DNA from: Megalonaias nervosa
Lineage: Eukaryota > Mollusca > Bivalvia > Unionida > Unionidae
NCBI GenBank assembly: GCA_016617855.1
Contig: JAECUM010004317.1
Span: 32,589 to 96,588, forward strand
Length of the DNA stretch: 64,000 nucleotides
Direction: 5' to 3'
The position numbers were made by a program, and so were the translations under genes. The notes beneath the pieces were generated by a model. It was not told the DNA's origin. It was given only the letters and a program-made list of their open reading frames with translations, and ran no database searches. Positions 59,471-64,000 of this stretch are shown piece by piece (position 1 is the first letter of the stretch; every line of letters begins with the position of its first letter).

Positions 59471-60689
59471 AAGGCGACCACCCTCTACATAACAATAACC
59501 AAAATTCCACTACACCCACCCCCAACAAAGTGGGGCAATACGTAGCAATCATGTTACGTGTCTAGGCTTATACAAAAGTAACAAGAAAAGAGTGAAGCTT
59601 TGTAAAATTTAACAAAATAATTTATTTCCCTAGAAAAGCAAGGTAAAAATAAGAAAAAGGACTTACGGTTTATGAATCAAATCCAAAAATTAATCCAAGA
59701 ATTAAATAAATTAGTAATATCATACAAAAGTCCTAAGTGAATCACATTTCGAATCCTGATGAAATTCCAAGATGGAAGGCAATGACATCTTCAATGGTCT
59801 GCTTTTTCCTGATGTGTCAAAAGTTCTTTGTTGAATCACAAAGAAATAATATTCCAGTTTAGAATTTCTGAATAAATTTCTATAAATGACTTTGTCCAAG
59901 AATTCTGATGAGCGCTAGTATTTTCCAGGGAAAATAAATCACTAATTCCAAAACAGAAAATTTCAACTGAAACTGGTCACAATAAAAAAACACCGTTGAG
60001 TTTCAAAGGTTTAGAGCACAACTGGCTATTTCTTCTCAAGAAAATGACTATACAGTAAATTAAGATGCAAAACAGATTCCCAGATGAGAGTCACGTGACC
60101 TCTCTACAGAACAACGTAAAAACATTACATGCCTAAAATCACGTACTCTAGCATAGCTGTAGCTAAAATCAATGATTCTTACTCTAGAAATGAATAATAA
60201 AAAAAGTTGTTTACTCCAATCCTGATACTGGTTCTGAATCTAGGTCAGCAAAAGATACAATGTTTCAATCTACTAGCTGTTTATCAGCTCAAACAGAACT
60301 GAACTGAATTTGTAAAACAAAAATCAAATCCAGTAGACAAAATTATCATTACAATAACATGCAATGGAATAAAATAAAAATATAAAAAAATTTTAAACTA
60401 ATAAACAAACAATTTAATTACATATACATAACAATCATGCATTAAATATCCAACACATAAAAATATACACACATTTTAGCAAAAATTATCTTGCTGGCTA
60501 GATTGGCTACAATTTCACTAAAATACAGTACCAGCAATAAATCTTCCCTAAAACAAAAAAAAAAACTTATTTAAAATGTTCAATTATGTATTATGGAAAA
60601 AAGCACTCACAGCCTGTCTAAGCTCACTGCACAATAATTGGCAACACTCCCAGACTCTAGAATTGTTTGTTCTTATAAATGGTCTATTG
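59471..60689. other. Non-coding, no feature seen
   Basis: AT-rich sequence; no gene seen. A possible 54-bp minus-strand exon at about 60612-60665 is not supported enough to call. Confidence 0.4.
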
Positions 60690-60910
60690 CTTCTGAATAA
60701 CACGCCAATACTTTGTGAACTTGTCTAAATCATGCTCTGTTGTATGTCTGACTGCCAATAACTTTGTAAACTTGCCTAAATCATGCTTTGTTGTATGTCT
60801 GACTGCCAATACTTTGTAAACTTGTATAAATCATGCTTTGTTGTATGTCTGACTGCCAATAACTTTGTAAACTTGCCTAAATCATGCTTTGTTGTAAGTC
60901 TGACTGCCAA
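60690..60910. repeat. Minisatellite of about 62 bp, atcatgctttgttgtatgtc units
   Basis: Three and a half copies (aactttgtaaacttgcctaa, atcatgctttgttgtatgtc, tgactgccaat). Confidence 0.9.
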
Positions 60911-61234
60911 TTACAGACTACTTTGGAAGAAAGTACCATAATATGCAAGATCTGTTATTTAATACTGATATGTGTGCACCTAACTTGCATAAAAACGCAC
61001 AATGTAATGTTTTTCACACATTTTACTCAACATAACAATGTCTTGTTTCTGAATTCAAACCAGAAGAAATGAAGTGAAACAGGCTTATTCTGAATAAGTC
61101 AATTTGTTTTTTCCAATGCAAGCCATGTGACACCTCTTCTAATAAGTTATTTTATCATAATTTCACTGTACATGTTACCTAGCACTTGTGTTTGAAAGCA
61201 CTGGCTTTCTAATGAAAAAAATATCAATTAAAAC

Positions 61235-61735
61235 TGACCTCAGCAAATGAGGGCAATTTTTTAGGAGGTCAGGTTGTTTTAATTAACAGAATTATTTTAA
61301 GAGGTCAGGTTATTTCAATGAACAAGGTTACTGTATGAGGTCAGGTCTTTTAATTAACGGGACTATTTTAAGGAAGTCAGGTGTTTTCAATGAACAGGGC
61401 TATTTTAGGAGACTTAGTAACTGTTTAATTAACTGGTCTATTTTAGGAGGTCGAATGTTTTCAATGAACAGGATTATTTGAGGAGGTCAAGTATTTTTTA
61501 ATGAACAGGGCTATTTTAGCTGGTAAGAGGTATTACTTAAGAAGATCAAGAGTTGAAAATGAACAGGACTATTTTATCAGGTCAGGTGTTTTAATTAACA
61601 GGGCTTTTAATGAGGTCAGGTGTTTTCAATGAGCAGGGCTAAATTAGGAGGCCAGGGGTTTTAATTAACAGCACTGTTTTAGGAGGCCTGGTGTTTTCAA
61701 TGAACAGGCTATTTTATGACTGTTAGGAATCAGAT
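61235..61735. repeat. Minisatellite, aggaggtcaggtgttttaat units, left block
   Basis: About 14 half-units of about 32-35 bp that alternate between gttttaattaacagggctat and gttttcaatgaacagggcta, so the true unit is about 65 bp. The same array continues at 63595-64000 beyond the hAT-like element. Confidence 0.9.
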
Positions 61736-61918
61736 CAGAATTGTTAGTTCTGGTTCAGTACCCACGAATGTAGTCTCAGTCTACTTTTAGAGCATTTTTT
61801 CCTGTTTCCTTTTGGTGATGATATAAGAGTTAGATTTGGGCATTCTTGGTATGGATTTAAAGGTAACTGTTTATTCTTCAGAATATGAGTTTGTGGTGTG
61901 GTTGTCTGTGTGTGTCAA

Positions 61919-63471
61919 TAAAGATGCCAATGGGTACCCGGGTCCTCGGGTAACCACCCGTTAATAATAACCCAGGTAATAAAATGAACAATGGGTACCC
62001 ATTAAGAAACAAAAAGTGTTTTAAGTTCAGATCAAGGAAGAATAACAATTACAGTTTTAGTTTCATGTCATGTGCACATCATCACAGGGGCTCATATGGT
62101 TGCTTACAATTTACTTGTCATGCATGTACTATGTAATAATACAAGGGAGAACACTTCCCTCCTTTCTTGCGCAACCTATTTAAGAATCAACGCTGATACT
62201 TAAAGCTAGACCATCCTAATTTCATGCCTGTCCATGGTTCATGTGCCATTTGTCTAGCGATTTACACGTGCTTGTTTTGAGATCCTGATGACATTAACTA
62301 GGTCAATACCTTTCGTCGACAGTGACAGTAAGTACTGATTAAGAAATATTCAACGAAATAAAATTTAAATTTGTACTACAATTCAAATAAAAGAAAGCAC
62401 AATATAAATGTCTGGTTTAACTAATACCATTTTTGCCTCGAGTTTGTGGCCCTGGAGCGAGTATTAGCTGTTCAAGTCAGGGCCGCTGTTCACACGTTTG
62501 TTTACTGGACTCTTTTATTATTAGTGGGAAACTCAAGACAGATATTTTTGTCACGGCAAAGGCAACACAAAAACTTCCTTACCCTAACAGGCACTTCTTA
62601 TACCATGTTAGGAAAAAATGAATGAAATGGACACCTATACATAATGAAATTTTTCACTGAAATATTTAAATCTAAGGGAAATCTTTGTTATTTAGTAACA
62701 CTGAAAAAAAAAACTTTAAAAAAAAAATGACCATGTGTGTAAATATACTAATTTTTGCATTAATTTTACATGAATCAGTTCCAAGAAAACAGATGCGATT
62801 CTTGGCTGTTCTACTACTTGTCATAGATTCATTCTATTTTGATATTACATATGTGGTGGACCAGTCTAAATTAAATAAATGGTGCCAGATACCATAAAAC
62901 AAATGGGCTGTATCGACGTGACTGTTGGATGACTGAAAAGTGTTGGAGGAGAGGGATTTTGTTAAACTTAAAAACAGGTTGCACCAGACCATCGTTAAAG
63001 GACGAACCATGGCAGGTCGAGGATACTACAACAGTTATCATTGTGGACTATTTGCAAAATGTTATTGTAGACATATCGACTAGTCAAAGTAAGTGGTATG
63101 CATAAATAATTTATCAATTTCTTTTGTGTCTCTACTCTTGTATTAACTACTAATCCACACGGATTTAACTGATTTGTGACAAAAATTTTAACTGCAAATC
63201 CATGAAAGTAGCAAAAATAAATGTACATTAAACAAAATAAATATGTGCATTTTTCATACAGGTTTCTGTAATTATAGCATGTAATATATAGATTGCTTTT
63301 TTATGCTCAGATTAAGCTTTTGACCACTTATATTAGTAATAAATTATGCTGATACCTCTCTTGGGGGTTGGCATGTGTGAACTTACAACAAAGCAGTTCA
63401 GGTTCACATTTAATACAATTTCCCTTTGATTGGGTAGCCGGTAGAAATTTCCCAATATTTTGACATCTCTA
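61919..63471 (+). mobile_element. hAT-like DNA transposon, non-autonomous, copy 2 (inverted)
   Basis: 1553 bp, aligned over its length with 8503-10006 in reverse. Ends are taaagatgccaatgggtacc and ttgggaaatttc-type then tagagatgtcaaaat (minus strand). The flanks do not form a clear 8-bp duplication here, so an end may have mutated or the locus was rearranged. The interior shares a 60-codon region with copy 1 (ending YHVRKK in both) but contains stops. Poly-A and poly-T runs differ between the copies. Confidence 0.75.
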
Positions 63472-63594
63472 ACCATGAAGTCATCTTTGAAGGTATTTTA
63501 GATCAACATACGATTTGTATTGATTGTCACACAGTGGAAAGTTCAGTACTGAGAAACAAATGTAGAGAATATATAGTAAAATTAATTGTGTGCT

Positions 63595-64000
63595 GGGTCC
63601 ATCAGGTGTTTTAATTTACTGGGCTAATTCAGTCGGTAAACAGGGTTATTTAATGAGGTCAGTTGTTCTCAATGAACAGGGGTTTTTTTTATGAGGTAAA
63701 GTGTTTTAATTAACAGGGCTATTTTATGAGGCCAGATGTTTTAATTTATAGGTCTGTTTCAGTTGGTTAACACTCTTAGGAGGTTGGGTGTTCTCAATAA
63801 ACAGTGTTCTTTTATGAGATCATGTGTTTTAATTAACAGGGCCATCCAGGTCAGGTATTTTCAATGACCATTGCTATTACGTATTTAATTAACAAATCTA
63901 TTTTAGGAGGCTAGTTGCTTTAATTAATAGAGCTATTTTAGAATGTCAGGTGTTTAATTAACAGGGCTATTTTATGAGGTCAGATGTTTTCAATGAACAT
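63595..64000. repeat. Minisatellite, aggaggtcaggtgttttaat units, right block
   Basis: Continues the array of 61235-61735 with the same alternation of half-units and runs off the end of the window. Confidence 0.9.

Noticed and set aside
60612..60665. Possible 54-bp minus-strand exon between TTCTAG and GTGAGT
   Set aside because: Both splice-like signals are present, but two reading frames are open and neither resembles a known protein; too short to support.

Overview
This is AT-rich, repeat-dominated genomic DNA from an invertebrate animal, probably a lophotrochozoan and most likely a mollusc such as a bivalve. The reasons are split coding sequence with GT/AG introns, a Gmr1-order Ty3/gypsy element, several LINE reverse-transcriptase remnants, tRNA-derived SINEs, hAT-type elements and an extreme density of minisatellites. 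The species call is inference. There are no operons and no bacterial-type genes, and almost every open frame above 60 codons is a chance frame or lies inside a repeat.

One host exon is clear: 8001-8220 on the minus strand. It encodes the C-terminal half of a PDZ domain closest to the first PDZ of the MPDZ/PATJ polarity scaffolds, has consensus splice sites at both ends and is continuous with a linker. No second exon of that gene could be proven. The flanking DNA is therefore read as very long introns, or intron plus intergenic DNA. Weaker exon candidates lie at 28010-28110 (-), 51999-52089 (-) and 3483-4134 (+, broken).

Layout: 1-8 kb holds a hairpin element, tandem arrays, a SINE, and the downstream intron. 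8-10 kb holds the PDZ exon, then a 1.5 kb hAT-like element that interrupts a tandem array. 11-16 kb holds arrays, a tRNA-type SINE and MITEs. 17-21 kb holds a dead LINE with a nested MITE, then two more MITEs and a SINE. 22-27 kb holds several arrays and a second dead LINE whose catalytic FADD segment has been amplified into a 36-bp minisatellite. 29.5-33 kb is a dead Ty3/gypsy element whose integrase lies before its reverse transcriptase. 34.8-41 kb holds a SINE, a minus-strand LINE, a TTAA-flanked element and a fourth LINE. 41-50 kb is mostly minisatellites with nested SINE, hAT-MITE and MITE insertions. 50-58 kb holds more SINEs and arrays. 58.4-59.5 kb is an unassigned island with promoter-like and retroelement-like features. 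61-64 kb is an array split by a second, inverted copy of the hAT-like element.

Nothing points to a cooperating gene cluster. The clearest biology is transposons and tandem arrays shaping each other: elements with intact target-site duplications sit inside arrays, and one array has grown out of a transposon's catalytic codons.
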